From Rutidosis leptorrhynchoides (Eukaryota; Streptophyta; Magnoliopsida; Asterales; Asteraceae): a DNA stretch of 64,000 nt. Below, piece by piece: positions 1-15,215 of the stretch. Made by a program: the position numbers and the translations under genes. The stretch's first letter is position 1; every line of letters starts with the position of its first letter. The notes under the pieces were generated by a model. It made no database searches. It was not told the DNA's origin and was given only the letters and a program-made list of their open reading frames with translations. The stretch lies in contig NC_092338.1 in the NCBI RefSeq assembly GCF_046630445.1, positions 341,501,501 through 341,565,500 on the forward strand. The letters are read 5' to 3'.

Positions 1-2643
1 CTTTTAGCATTTGAATTTCTTCTGTTGTTGGTTCATATCCATTAGCTATAAGTGTAGCTAACATTTCAACTTCATCAATTGGTTCAGTTCCTTCTCCTAA
101 AGAACATTCTCCTGTTCCTTGTAATTCTGAAAATTCTTCTAACAATTCTGCATGTGAGTCTATAGTTTGAAAATAATAGCATGTATCATCTGCAGATTGC
201 GGTTGTTGCATTGCTCTATCAACTAAAAAGGTAACACTCTCGTCCTCTATACTTAGGGTCAATTTCTTACCGAACACGTCTATCATTGCTTTAGCCGTGT
301 TTAAGAATGGTCTTCCTAATATGAGAGGAACTTGAGAATCTTCTTCCATGTCCAGAACAACAAAATCTACTAGAAATACTAAAGTACCAACTTTAACTAG
401 CATGTTCTCCATTATCCCTCTAGAATATTTTATTGATCGATCGGCTAGTTGTATGCTTATTCTTGTTGGTTTCAATTCTCCAAGGCCTAGTTTAGTGTAT
501 AGTGAAAACGACATTAAATTTATACTAGCACCTAAGTCTGCCAATGCTTCTATTGAACTAAGACTACCCAGAAAACATGGAATTGTGAAACTTCCTGGAT
601 CAGATAATATTTCTGGTATCTTATTCAACAGCACTGCTGAACAATTAGCGTTTATAGTAACAGCCGAGAGTTCTTCCATTTTCTTTCTATTCGTGATCAG
701 ATCTTTCAAGAATTTAGCATATCTAGGCATTCCTGAAATCACATCAATGAAAGGAAGATTTACATTTATCTGTTTAAACATATCCAAGAATTTGGATTAC
801 TCGGCTTCAAGTTTCTCTTTCTTCATTTTACTCGGGTAAGGAAGTGGTGGTTGGTATGGTTTAACATAAGGTTTAGCCTTAACTGTGTTATCTTCATTAA
901 CCTTTTCAACTACCGGTTCTTTTTCCTTATCTTGATCAGGTTGTGGTTCTTGTGGAGTAGGAATAGCTTCATCAGAATTTTCAGGTATTTCAGGTGGTTT
1001 AAGTGTTGTACCACTTCTTGTGGTAATAGCTTTAGCTGTTTCATTCCGGGGGTTAGTATTTGTATCACTGGGTAAAATTCCCGGTTTTCTTTCACCTATT
1101 AACCTTGCTAGGTTACTTACTTCTTGTTCCAAATTTTGAATAGAAGCTTGTTGATTTCTAAATGCTTGAGCATTTTGTTCATTTGTTTGTTTCTGAGATG
1201 TGAAAAACTGCGTTTGAGTTTCAACTAGCTTCGTCATCATATCTTCTAAATTCGGCTTTTTATCATCGGTTTGTGGTGGTTTGTTTTGAAAATTAGGTCT
1301 TTGTTGGTTATAAGTATTATTGGATACTTGTTGATTGCTAGGACCTTGTTGGTTGTTGTATGGAATATTTCGATTATAATTCTGGTTTTGATTGTAAATC
1401 GGTCTTGGCGGTTGATAATTATTCTGATAATTATTTCCAGGCCTTTGATTTATGTATGAAATATTCTCTCTTTGTTCCATTGTTAATTCAATACTGAGAC
1501 AATCTTTTGTCAAATGTGGTCCTCCACACTGCTCACAACTAATTCGTATTGAGTGAATATCCTTAGTCATCTTTTCCATTCGTCTCTCGACAGCATCTAT
1601 CTTTGCGGAAATGAAATCTAAGTCATGGCTAGAATCGGCTCTAGCTGCTTTAGATGATTTAACAATATCTTTTTCTTGGTGCCACTCATGTGAGTGGGAA
1701 GCAGTGTTATCAATAATTTTGTAAGCATCAGTTTCGGTTTTCTTCATAATGGAACCACCAGCTGCTATATCGATGTCTTTCCTTGTAGTGATGTCGCATC
1801 CTTGGTAGAATATTTGTACTATTTGACAGGTATCTAAACCATGTTGCGGACATCCTCTTAATAACTTTCCAAATCTTGTCCACGCCTCATATAGAGTTTC
1901 ATTTGGCTTCTGTGTGAACGTAACAATTTCTCCTTGAAGTCTTACGGCTTTAGATGCCAGAAAGAATTGTTTAAGAAATTTTTCAACTAAAACGTCCCAT
2001 GTATCAATCGCCCCTTCAGGTAACGATTCCAACCAATCTTTGGCTTCTCCCTTTAAAGTCCAGGGAAATAACATGAGATATATCTGTTCATCCTCCACTT
2101 CTCTTATTTTAAATAGTGTGCAGATCCTATTAAAGGTACGAAGATGTTCATTTAGATCTTCCTTCGGCGCACCACTAAATTGGCATTGATTAGTCACCAT
2201 ATGTAGAATTTGTCCTTTGATTTCATAATCTGGCGCATTAATGTCTGGATGAGTAATTGCGTGACCTTGACCAGTACGTTTAGCTCTCCTTCGGTCTTCC
2301 ATACTTAAAGGTTCTAGATTCTCCATAATTGAATTTGTTGAATCGGAATCACTAGAGGATTCTGATTTAATGGTTCGTTCCTCAACAATCTCTGTTTGAA
2401 TGATTGGTGGTTCCGGAGGAAAATTTAATGGTTCAGGATCTATGAATCGTCCCTGAATATTCTCCGGATTCTCAATTGTGAGGTCGGGTTCAAAAATGGA
2501 TTATCGGAAATTTGAATTGGAGTACTTAGTCGACTGGATGACGATTCTAAAGAAAAATCAACGGTGGTAATATTTGCTAAATGTCTTGATCTAGTTACAG
2601 GTGGTGAACGTACAAAAGGTGGTGAACGTCTTGCTCGGTGCAT
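1..2643 (-). pseudogene. Athila gag-protease, broken, incomplete at left edge
   Basis: This frame codes for the capsid/nucleocapsid precursor and start of the pol polyprotein of element A, which would form the cytoplasmic virus-like particle. The ATG at 2641-2643 is the same start as in element C. A retrotransposon gag domain is followed by a basic linker, a CCHC knuckle of form C-x2-C-x3-H-x4-C, and a Q/N-rich stretch. Two breaks are visible. An A run at 2492-2496 is one base shorter than in C, shifting the frame. A TAA at 797-799 replaces a Gln codon just before the protease domain. Past the stop the frame remains alignable to C up to the window edge. It cannot be translated as one protein. 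Confidence 0.88.
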
Positions 2644-4157
2644 TCACTGAATATCCTATTAGTTTTTAAAAAGGAAAGAAAAATTATATAAGTTATCCAA
2701 TTAATAGACTTTTCTGATTTTGCCCACATTTCGAATAGCCAAAAGATGCAGCAGAGGGGCAGGATTCCTTTGGTCTCAATATAATTGAGGACTGTTTGGC
2801 TCCAATAACCCAGTCCACGTACAAATCCAACTATTACTACGAACCAGAAAATTTTGATGTCTATCAATTTAACCACTTAAAATAAATTTTCGTAATTTTA
2901 AGAAATTTAGATAAGAAGTAGAATAAAAATCTATGTCCTAAAAACTAGAATAGCGAGAAATAAGAAAGAAAAAGAGCGCGTCGAAAAAGATCGAAAAAGA
3001 AAAGGCGTCGAAAAATAAAAGAAAAAGAGTGACTTATAAAACTTAAAAAAAACTCGACTAACCCAATCTTATTACTATCACTAACTTAAAATTAAAATTG
3101 CAAATTGAGATTACTAATTGGAGTGATAATTGATACATAGGTAAAAGGCGTCGAAAAATATTAAAGCTTACAAGTAAAACTATATCCCAAATGGCAATAA
3201 CTTAAAAAGGTACTAAAACTTAAAAAGGCGTCGCAAAATTCTAAAGCACCTAAATCTTAGTCTAAAGAAAAAGCACTTAAGGGATTTTACGGCAAAGCCT
3301 AAAAATCTAGAAGTAAAAATAACTATGGCAAAAACTAAGTTTAAAACTAAAAACGAGCGAAAAATACAAAAATTACGCTAAAACAATTAAAAAGGGACAA
3401 AATATAAAAATATACTAAAAGTTGTAAAAAGTACAATTTTTATAAAAATATTATTTTTATATTATTTATTTTATAAAACTATTAATTTTGTAATTTAAAT
3501 AATCTAAATAAACTAAAATACAAATTAAATAAAAAGTAAAACTAAATAATATTAAAATCTAAACCTAATTAGGGTTTAAAATTAATTATAATTAATAATT
3601 ATCCGTAATTAATGCGAATTAGGGCTTCTGTGTGGCCCGTGTCAGACGGTTCCGCGAGTAGCGGTTCTCGAAGCTGGAAAACTCCGCAAGTCGCGGGGTT
3701 CGAAATTTCAGATTAGGTGCAAGCCAAAAATCGTTCGTTTCAGTTTTTTTTTTTTTTTTTCTGTTTAAATATTTAAATAAAATATTTATAAAAACTAAAT
3801 AAAACTTATGTTTTAAAAACTAAAATAAAAATAGAAATACTTTATAATTTTATAAAAATAACAATCTAAAAAAATAGATTTATATATATTTATTTTTTCG
3901 GTTTTTTTTAAAAAAATTTTATATTTTAAATAAATACAAAATATTTAAATAAAACTTATATTTTTTATAAAATAAAAATAAAGAAACTTTATAAAACTTA
4001 AATATTTAACAAACTCTTAAAAATATTTATATTTTTGTTTTTCTTTTTATATTTTTGAATATTTAAAACGTATTTTTACAAAAGCGTATTTTTTTATATT
4101 AGTAAAAAAATAAAAAAAAATTTATATTTATTAGCGTTGCGCTTTCGGCGTTTAAGT
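2644..4157 (-). other. 5' leader of element A
   Basis: AT-rich untranslated leader between the primer site and gag. The part next to gag is conserved with C and partly with B. A doublet of CG-rich palindromes sits at 3650-3701. No ATG-initiated coding region is supported here. Confidence 0.6.
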
Positions 4158-4175
4158 TCCCCGACAGCGGCGCCA
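4158..4175 (-). promoter_or_regulatory. Primer-binding site of element A (tRNA-Asp type)
   Basis: On the minus strand the sequence is TGGCGCCGCTGTCGGGGA, starting 8 bases inside the end of the LTR. It is the form expected to pair with the 3' end of tRNA-Asp, typical of Athila elements. It differs from B and C by one base (T for C). Confidence 0.85.
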
Positions 4176-4766
4176 AAAATACTTGATGTCAAAGCTAAGG
4201 GGTATAAAATAGCTTTTAAATTTTACAAGGAAATACTATTAAATACGATACAATTTTACACAAGATATTTATTTATTTAGAGAATGGATATACTTAAACC
4301 TTGCTACAACACTTATAGGCAGTGTACCTAATCGTACAGTAGTGTAGTTTTTAGTAAGTCCGGTTCGTTCCACAGGGAAAATCTTTTAATCAAAGCTTAA
4401 AACTATATTAGTTTAATTTATAAAAATACAAATATATATATAAGTAATATTATTATTATAAAGGGGGTTTTTACCGTTTAATGACCGGTTTGTCGATTTT
4501 AAAACTTTAGTCGCAGTTAAAACCAAATGTAAAATATTAAATAAATAAAAGACTTAATTTAAAGCGTAAAGTAAATAACGATAATGAAATTGCGAATAAT
4601 ATGTAATGACCCGGAAATTTCCGATCAAATTTAAACTTAATTTTTATATAATTCCGACACGATAAGCAAAGTCCGTAATATTGAAGTCTCAGAAATTTTG
4701 AACTATGATTATGCATTCATTTACCTTTGATAAATCCCGATGATTCACGAACCAGTGTTTGTAAAT

Positions 4767-4769
4767 ATG

Positions 4770-4835
<66 letters not shown>

Positions 4836-4872
4836 TATATATATAAATATTACTTGTGTATATATATATATA
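4767..4872. repeat. (TA)n-(TG)n-(TA)n microsatellite
   Basis: Compound dinucleotide tract inside the solo LTR: TA repeats, then about 18 TG units, then TA repeats. Confidence 0.95.
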
Positions 4873-6999
4873 CTGTTATATTAAATTTAATAGTTTAAAA
4901 TATATAATTAATAAGTGTATTTACTTAGTAAAATTATTATTTAAAACTGTTCTTATATATATAAAGAGCATATTGAATAAATATGATTTTGGACCTATTC
5001 TGTAAACGTCGGTAACACTCGGTTGACATTTCGTTAGTGTTCATATAAATATAATATATAAATACGAAGGATTAAGATAAAAGTTGGACTGTAAATTGAT
5101 TACAAAGATTTTAGATTTGTTAAAAATATTTTTACCTTTTTAAGTTTAAATATTAGTACTCCGTACATATAAATTGGAACAGAAAATAAATAATTATCAA
5201 ACCTTTTTGATCAGGTTTTGAACAGTTAATGATTGAAATAATTAAATATATTTAAGCTAAAAATTTGGGATTTTTAGGAACACTTTTATATGTTAACTGT
5301 TTAGCAATGGACACGTTCTGTAAAACCGTCGGTAGAAGAGGCTGCTAATTGTGATATTTCTTTTCAACTAACACGTTTCCCTTGTTCCATTATTTATGTA
5401 GTAAATGATTATTATATTATATTATTATACTATTATATTAAATATTATGTAATTAAATAGAAATATGTGTTTATATATGAATGTTGATGCCAGTGCAAAT
5501 GAATCACTATCCTCACCAAGCCATAACCTTAATATCACCACCACATCATTTCAACCATCTTCCACCACCACCTTCTAACTACCACGAAACCATCATCATC
5601 AAACACCATTTAGAACCGCCACCACATACGGTGTAACACCACCCTCTACAACCTCCGTGAACCATCATGTCTACCACTCTCTCTCCTCTCTCTCTCATCC
5701 CTTCTTCTTCAAGAAACACCAAGAATACCACAAACCTAAGAACACAACAAGATCATCACCTCTGTCATCGATCTACAACAACAAACCTCATCACCTCTCC
5801 TAAACTCTTCGTTGATGATTTGAACTACTAATACTCGACCTTTTCCATTTTTCTGTTACAATTACCATCACACCCATTTATACGTTCTTGTTCTTGACTA
5901 CCATCACCACAGTTACCATCACAGCCGCAGTCATCCACTGCCTCTGCAACCCACTTCCACTAACTTGAATATCTCTATCTCTTCTCTCTCTCTCTCTTTA
6001 AATTGATCGTGAAACAAACCACCACTGAAACATCACCAGGGATCACTGCTATTACAGCTGCACTTTGTTTTTGTTACTGTTGTACGATTTACAGATTTAA
6101 AACAGCCACAATCACCGTAAGAGATTACTACTACTATGCTGTTAACAATCATAATTATTTCAGTTATTATGTTCATGTTCGAAACAGCAGCATATGCTGC
6201 TGTTCTTCTGTCTAAACTTGCACTCTTTTTCTGTTACTATTAGCAATCGCCACCACCACCATGATCGTGTTTCTATTTTACAGTACCAACATAACCTTAC
6301 GACCACCAACGAGTATCATCTAAACCCCACCATAAGCCATGAACTATTACTGCATCAAACAAAATCTGTTCTTGTTACTGCGTGAGCAGCAGATCGCTGC
6401 ATCTGTTACCCACTAATTTCCTGTCTCTATCATTCGATTAAAGTGTACACATAACCCTGTTGTTCTAACGGATCACTTAAAACAACCTAGATTAATTGGG
6501 CTTGTGAACTTGATTACATGGGCTTTGTTTTGTTAATGGACTGCAAATAGGGTTGGGCTCAAAAACTGTGGTAAGTCGATGATAATGATAAACATTTATT
6601 ATAATGATGATCATGACGGTATAGTAGGTTGATGATAATCACGATGTTAAGGACGTATGATATATGATGACGAGATGATTGAATAATTATATAGATGATG
6701 ACGATTAAGATAGAACATAATGATAATGGTATGATAATTAAGATGTTATACGGATGATGAGGATGATGGATGAGATGATGATGATGATGATGGTACTATA
6801 ATGTTAAATGATGGAGATGATGATGTTATTAAGGGTATAATTCCAATTTTTTTTATTTATTATTATTATTATTAATTATGTTAATATTGTTATTATTGTT
6901 ATTATTATTAATATTATAATAATAATTATTATTATTTATTACTTATTATTATCATTATGATTATAGTAAGTATAAGGATTATTAATATCGTTATTACTA

Positions 7000-7240
<241 letters not shown>

Positions 7241-9186
7241 TATTACTTTCATATTAACAAAATTATTATAACAAATAAATATTTTCTATATAAGAGTATA
7301 TTTATTACAACTATCATAATATTTCATATAATTATATATATTAGGATTATTTATATAAATATTTACATATAATAAATTATTTATTTTTAATATAATATTA
7401 ATCATATGTATACACATATATAAACTTATATAAATATTAACTATTTTAAATATATATATAAGATATATAATTTAAGAGATAATATATAAATTTGTTGATT
7501 ATGATTATATGTATTAATATATATAAATGATATAGGTTCGTGAAACCGAGGCCAACCCTACAATTGTTCAATGTCGTAATATGTATTTTTACTACAAAAT
7601 ACAATAGGTGAGTTTCATTTGCTCCCTTTTTAATTGCTTTTGCAATATATATTTTTGGGCTGAGAATACATGCGCTGCTTTTATAAATGTTTACGAAATA
7701 GACACAAGTACTTAAAAATATATTCTACGTTGAGTTGTACCACTGGCATACTTCCCTGTAGCTTGGTAACTACTATTTACATGAGTATTGTAAACGCGAA
7801 TCCTGTTGATAGATCTATCGGGCCTGACAACCCCAACCAGACTGGACGACCAGTATTCAACGGTTGCACAGTACTTCGTTTCGGTGACTACACTTGGTAC
7901 GGTGTAGTGAGATTTCATAATAAAGGGAATATGCGACGTTGATTAAACGTTAAGTATGATTACCAAGTGCTCAACCACTTAGAATGCTTTACATACACTT
8001 GCGAGTGTATTATGTTTATGATTATGAAATTTTGTGGTCTATTAAAATATTGAAATGATTGTTATGATAAACCCATGAACTCGCCAACTTTTTGGTTGAC
8101 ACTTTAAAGCATGTTTATTCTCAGATACGAATTAAGTCTTCCGCTATGCATTTGCTCAATTTAAGGACATTACTTGGAGTCGATCATCGCAATGGGACCA
8201 AATGTTGATGACTTCGTCCAGGTGGATAAGGTCGGGGTCCTCACATAATAAAAGTGCGATAAAATAAACTTGCGATAATTAAAAAGTACGATAATTAAAA
8301 TTGCAATTAAATACAATAGCAATAAATAAAAGTGCTATAATTAGAAGTGCAATTAAATATAAAATAAAGGAAATTAAATATGAAATAAAAGAATTATGCT
8401 TATTTAAACTTCCGTAATCATGATGTTTGACGTGTTGATTTTAGTTTTATGCCCATGGGTTAATTGTCCTTTGTCCTGGATTATTTAATATGTCCGTCTG
8501 GTTTTTGTCCATAACAGTCCATCAGTCATAATTATAAAGTGCGAGTATCCTCGTCAAATTATCCTTATACCCGAAATTAAATATTCCAACTAATTGGGGA
8601 CTTAAACTGTAACAAGATTTTAATACTTTGTTTAATAATTACACCAGGTTATCGACTGCGTGTAACCCAAGGTTTTAATACTTTGTTAACAATTATGCCA
8701 AGTATCCTTGTATATAATTTCACCCCTGTTTTAATAATTCTAGTGGCTATTAATCCATTCCCGTGTCCGGTTAAATGAACGATTATTCGTACATATAAAT
8801 ACCCCACCCATCGTGTCCGATTGAGTGTATATGGTTATTTATAGGGACGTCCAATTGTAAATCTTTATATTAAAATTAACAAATTATCATTTAGTTAAAC
8901 AAATATAAAGCCCATTAATAGCCCATAGTCTAATTTCCACAAGTGTCGTTCTTTTGTCCAAACCCCAATTATGGTACAAAGCCCAATTACCCAATTTTAA
9001 TAATTAGCCCAACATCATGATTACTTCGGATTAAATAAGCATAATAATAACTTAGCTACGAAACATTAAATTAAAAAGGTTGAACATAACTTACAATGAT
9101 TAAAAATAGCGTAGCGTTACACGGACAGAATTTCGACTTACACCCTTACAACATTCACTAACACACCCTTATTATTAGAAATTAAA

Positions 9187-9293
<107 letters not shown>

Positions 9294-9365
9294 ATTGAGA
9301 GAGAGATTAAAGGATATTTTTACGATCAGAATTCGCTGGCTTTTATAGGCAGTTTCATTTTTTGG

Positions 9366-9419
9366 GGCTCCGCGATTCGCGGCCCAGTTGGTCTTCGAAC
9401 TCCGCAAGTCGCGGAGTTC
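9366..9419 (-). promoter_or_regulatory. Palindrome doublet and TATA of LTR A
   Basis: Two imperfect CG-core palindromes (9366-9382 and 9398-9418, of form CTCCGCGAnTCGCGGAG) lie 19 bp upstream of TATAAAA at 9341-9347 in the transcription direction of A. The same arrangement occurs in the LTRs of B and C. Confidence 0.6.
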
Positions 9420-9865
9420 CATTTTACAGCTCACTCAACTTTGGCTCTTTGTTTGCCGACGATTATATAAATAATTTTAGTAATTATTTAAATATTATAT
9501 TATATTTATGTGCATATTTGACTTGTAATTTTTAGTCCGTTGCGTCGAGCGTTGAGAGTTGACTCTGGTCCCGGTTCCGGATTTTCGAACGTCTTTGCGA
9601 ATAATTTAATATCTTGTACTTTGCGTTTTGAATCTTGTACTCTTGTAATTTTGAGACGTTTCTTATCAATAATTGGAACCTCATTGATTGTATTTTGTAC
9701 TTTTGAGCTTTTTGGTCGTTTGCGTCTTCAATTCGTCGAATCTATCTTTTGTCTTCACCTTTTATTATTTAAACGAATATCACTTGTAAATAGAACAATT
9801 GCAACTAAAAGCTTGTCTTTCTTGAGGAATAATGCTATGAAATATATGTTCGTTTTTAGCATTAT

Positions 9866-11191
<1,326 letters not shown>

Positions 11192-11197
11192 AGTTTT

Positions 11198-11215
11198 TGG
11201 CGCCGCTGCCGGGGA
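11198..11215 (+). promoter_or_regulatory. Primer-binding site of element B (tRNA-Asp type)
   Basis: TGGCGCCGCTGCCGGGGA starts 7 bases after the LTR end, identical to the site of element C. It should prime minus-strand synthesis from tRNA-Asp. Confidence 0.88.
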
Positions 11216-11307
11216 CTCGGTGAAACGCTATATTTTTAATTTATTTTTCTATAAATATATTTATATCATTTTAGAAAAACAATATAAAATTAAAAAAAAA
11301 CGTCTTT

Positions 11308-11362
11308 CAAACTCCACGACTCGCGGAGTTTGCAGGCTTAAAACTCCACGACTCGAGGAGCC
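11308..11362 (+). repeat. Palindrome doublet in leader of B
   Basis: Two copies of an ACTCCACGACTCGCGGAGT-type palindrome (11308-11332 and 11340-11362; the second is degenerate) in the untranslated leader. Equivalent doublets occupy the leaders of A (3650-3701) and C (47353-47405). Confidence 0.7.
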
Positions 11363-12166
11363 ATCCTGACAGGCGCACCCAGGAACCCTACTTCGCATTA
11401 ATTACGGATTATATTAATTATTATTATTTTTTAAAACCCTAAATTAGTTTAATTAATTTATTATCTAGTTTTAGTTTTAATTAATTAGTTTTAATTAATT
11501 ATATTTAGTTTTATTATATATAAAAATTAATACTTTTATAAAATAAATATAAAAATATTATTTTTATAAAAATAAGTAATTTTATCACTTTTTATTTTTA
11601 TATTTTGTATCCTTTTATTTAGTGTAATCGTAATATTTTTATCGTTCGTAGTTAATTTTAAATTTAGTTTTGCCGTAGCTTATTTTTATTTTTAGATTTT
11701 TAGGCTTTGCCGTAAAATCCCTTAAGTGCTATTTCTTTAGACTAAGATTTAGGTGCTTTAGAATTTTGCGACGATTTTAAAATTTTAGTGCCTTTTAAGT
11801 CACGACGCGCTACTTTCTTATTTTTATTTCTCGATATTTTTCGACGCGCTTCTTTTTCTTTCTTATTTCTCGCCACGCTAGTTTTAGGACTTAGAAATTT
11901 TTTCTACTTCTTCTCTAATAATTCCAAACGAAAAATTATTTTAAGTGGTTAAATTGATAGACATCCAAATTTTCTGCTTCGTAGTAATAGTTGAATTTGT
12001 TAGTGGCTGAGTTGTGAGCTTCCGATTTAAAGGGTTCTGGCTCCCTGCTGCATCTATTGGCTATTCGAAACGTGGGCAAAAGCAGAAAAGTCTATTAATT
12101 TGATAACTTATATAATTTTTATATTTATAACTAATAGGATAATTAAAATTTGGTAATAAGCGCATT

Positions 12167-12970
12167 ATGAAAAGTCTCGAAGATATTTTGGAAACTCTTT
12201 ACGACATACGAAATCAATACTCTCAACCGAGTGTTGATGACAATTCGTTCGGTCAATCTTGGATCACGAATGACGAAACAATAACTGGTTGTGAAATCTG
12301 TGGAGATTATCACTCAACATGGGAATGTTATTATTACGTTCCTATGGAAAATTACGCACCCACGAAACCTGAATGGAATGATTATGAAGAATACAATTCA
12401 AATTGGGATTATTCCCAAGAATATTTCCAAACTCAACAACCAGTAGACGAGAAAAATTACGTGTCTGAAAATTTATTAGACAATATGAAAATCAAACTCG
12501 AAGAACTCAATGCTCAAAATGAACAAATGAGAGAGTTTGTAAACCGGCAAGCTGAAACTCTATCAGACTACACACCTGTTGATCTGAGGAGTATTGTACA
12601 AGAAAATCTCATATCATCGAATTTTGATGAATTCGAGAGCTCCGAAATCACCAACTATCCCGATGATACTTTTTATTCAGTCTTACCAATTTCACAACAT
12701 AATGACACATTAGCCTCTACCGACGAAATCATCAATCCATCAATGGATGATGAAGAAGAAGTAAGGGTGACAAATTGGTACTCTTGGGAAAACGATAACG
12801 TTGAAAATTTTACCCCCGAGGCCAAACCGAACTTCACCATTACACAACCTTCCAACCCAATATTCTCAATAGACGAGTCATCTACCGAAAATGAACTACG
12901 AGCTGTAATAGATAATGACACCTTGGATTTCACCCAATTGGGTAATAGTGGTGAAAACTTTGATCCCTAG
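12167..12970 (+). CDS. Gag-like CCHC protein of non-autonomous Athila B
   Basis: Complete 267-residue ORF with an ATG start, at the position where gag begins in autonomous relatives. A CCHC knuckle, C-x2-C-x3-H-x4-C at about residues 42-54, has the same unusual spacing and the same initial Cys-Glu as the Athila Gag knuckle of elements A and C. A Glu/Gln-rich stretch around residues 105-135 (KLEELNAQNEQMREF) could form a coiled coil. The rest is acidic, rich in Asp, Glu, Asn and Ser. No capsid, protease or polymerase domain is visible. It may be a drastically reduced Gag that helps package the element's RNA in helper particles, but that is inference. The intact frame argues for recent function or recent insertion. 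Confidence 0.6.
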   Translation: MKSLEDILETLYDIRNQYSQPSVDDNSFGQSWITNDETITGCEICGDYHSTWECYYYVPMENYAPTKPEWNDYEEYNSNWDYSQEYFQTQQPVDEKNYVSENLLDNMKIKLEELNAQNEQMREFVNRQAETLSDYTPVDLRSIVQENLISSNFDEFESSEITNYPDDTFYSVLPISQHNDTLASTDEIINPSMDDEEEVRVTNWYSWENDNVENFTPEAKPNFTITQPSNPIFSIDESSTENELRAVIDNDTLDFTQLGNSGENFDP

Positions 12971-12985
12971 AATAAACGGAAGGAA

Positions 12986-13177
12986 ATGTTAGGAATTGTC
13001 CACCCTATAGAAATATGTATGTCGGTGTATATCGATCCATTTGACCAAGAACCAGAAAAGAGACATATCAATTTACTAAAAGCTACACTTAAAAAAGAAT
13101 TAAGTAGTGACGATCGGGTGGGTCTAAACTTTAAACCCATTGATATAATATATACCACCCGAGATGTAAATAACTGA
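12986..13177 (+). CDS. Small ORF2 of element B, unknown
   Basis: 63-residue ORF with an ATG 16 bases after the ORF1 stop, in a different reading frame. It has an acidic/basic mixed composition with a short motif (DPFDQEPEKRHINLL) and no recognisable domain. Homology to A or C is not evident. It could be the remnant of a longer ORF joined to ORF1 before a frameshift; the alternative is chance. Confidence 0.35.
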   Translation: MLGIVHPIEICMSVYIDPFDQEPEKRHINLLKATLKKELSSDDRVGLNFKPIDIIYTTRDVNN

Positions 13178-15200
13178 CTCACTATTTTAATTCTTGGAAC
13201 TTATTCTACCGACTTCACATGTCGTCAGCTAAGTGTGGGGAAGTTTAACCCCACTTAACGTTAAATTAGGGGTTCGGGTTAGTGCATAACTCGTTAATAA
13301 AAATGCATGATTAGGGTAAAAGACACTTTTTCAAATATTAGTAAACAGTTCAGAAAAGCAGTCGTTTTTGAAAGAAAAAAGGGCATGTATGATAAAACAA
13401 GAAGGAATAAACGATGAGGCGCGCCATCTATCATTCGACGAGCTTTGTAATTACAAACTGGGTATTTTCAATCATTTTTCTACACTAATCACCCTCATGA
13501 ATTTATAATTAGAGTCTGATTTCATGCAAATGAGGGCATTGCATAATCTCAAGTGTGGGGAAGGGTTATAAATTCTCTCGGGTTTATACTTGGTTTATTT
13601 GCCAAATTTTATGAAAATTTGAAAAATTTTCAACTAAATGAATTTAAAATCATGTTTATATATATTTATGAACGGTGAAAACTAGGTGTTAATACCAAAA
13701 TTATCGTTACCTCGAAAAGGACAAAAATTGAGAAACAACTAAAACGCTTAAATTTATTTATTAGGATATAAAAAGACACATGAAAAAAGCCAAGTGTGGG
13801 AAGAATGTACCTAGTTATTCAATTAAAAACTATCTAGCACATGTTTCCGTAAAGTTATTGCAGGTGCTTTTGTTTTGGACTAAATTAACTATTTTACCCG
13901 ATGAAAGAAAAGAAAAAATGGATCTACACGATGAATCAATTCCATCATTAAAAGAAAGTAAAGTCTTCCGAAAAAGAGACGCGCTTCTTGATTTAGGTCA
14001 AGAAGTTGTCTTCCAGACCAGCTGTAGGTTGACGAAAAATCTAGAAAAGTCATCACTAAAATCAGCAGGAAATCCACGGACTTCAGCATCAAATAGGGTC
14101 GCAAGTGGTCAGACTTATCCTAACCATGAGAGGATCTGTCTTGTAAAATGGGGAGGGCGCCTTGCAAATTAGCTTGATTAGACTAATGAATCAGACCCCC
14201 AGAAAGGATAATCTCCTTAAAGATTAAAAATCAGCTTTTAAGCCTGATATTACTCAATCCTTGAGATTGACCTTAAAGATTGAGAATTACAAACTCATGG
14301 AATTCGATGATATCTAAACTCGAGCTTGAATGAGAAAATATTTTGATCAAAATTACAAACCGATTTGTTTTCTGAAAACCTATTTTCAATGCGTTCATTA
14401 CCATTAAACGTAAAATCCTAGGAATTCACCTAGAATTCATTAGGTCACCTGAACCAAATCGGGTGTCAACCGTAAGAACGGTGGTTGCATAGCATGGTCG
14501 AAGACAGGACCTTGTGCCAGACCGAAAAATCATAGGATGATCTTTACTATTGCTCCTACAAAGGATAGTACTAGCATCCGACACGTTTATAGACCATAAT
14601 CAAAAGCAAGTCACGGGACATTGCCTTAACAGTTGCTTGTTCATCACTTTCCTTTACAACCGGACGGTAGTTTATCGAAAGGTAATATACGGGACAAGTG
14701 AACTGGACGTGTTGCTTTCCTAATATAAGGTTAGTAAGTGTGTAACACAAAACCACAAGTGTTGAGCTAAAATTTTCAAATCTGAAACCCACACAACCCA
14801 CAAAAATATTTTGCAAACACCGGTGAAGGGTTATTCCGGAAAACTTGTCTAGGGTAAAAGCTAGATTGAATTTTCAAAAGATCAAATGTTTTCATAAAGA
14901 TCCAATTTCCTAACGGATCTAAATTTTCATAGTCACGTGGGACTTTAAACCGCCTTTCAAATGTACACTTTGCTTTGGAAACCAAAAGTAAATCGGCTAT
15001 TTGATTGCAAGTGTCATTGACCTAAACCCGAGGCAACTGTGGATGGCACACCCACCTTTAACCATGGTTCTATCGTCACTATCATTGTTTATACCGCCGT
15101 ATCAAAATCACTGATGTATAAAGTGTGAGAATAAAAAAGTGATTCGAGTGAAGTGTGATTTTATTTCAAGTTCTGTATTGCTTGAGGACAAGCAACGCTC
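13178..15200 (+). other. 3' untranslated region of element B
   Basis: About 2 kb homologous to element C between its env-like ORF and 3' LTR (34871-36900, opposite strand). Polypurine-like AAGTGTGGG(G)A motifs recur at about 13229, 13549 and 13789 before the true tract at 15201. ORFs of up to 130 codons here are not conserved as protein between B and C, so I treat the region as noncoding. Confidence 0.65.
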
Positions 15201-15215
15201 AAGTGTGGGAATATT
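15201..15215 (+). promoter_or_regulatory. Polypurine tract of element B
   Basis: AAGTGTGGGAATATT directly abuts the 3' LTR start TGATAAGG. Element C has the same sequence at its corresponding border. It is the expected plus-strand primer. Confidence 0.75.

Noticed and set aside
348-839. 163-codon plus-strand frame, repeated at 44034-44525
   Set aside because: It is antisense to the protease/gag region of elements A and C. Its conservation follows from the coding strand.
13780-14172. 130-codon ORF in element B
   Set aside because: The homologous stretch in element C is shorter and diverges after frameshifts. It lies in the conserved noncoding 3' region.
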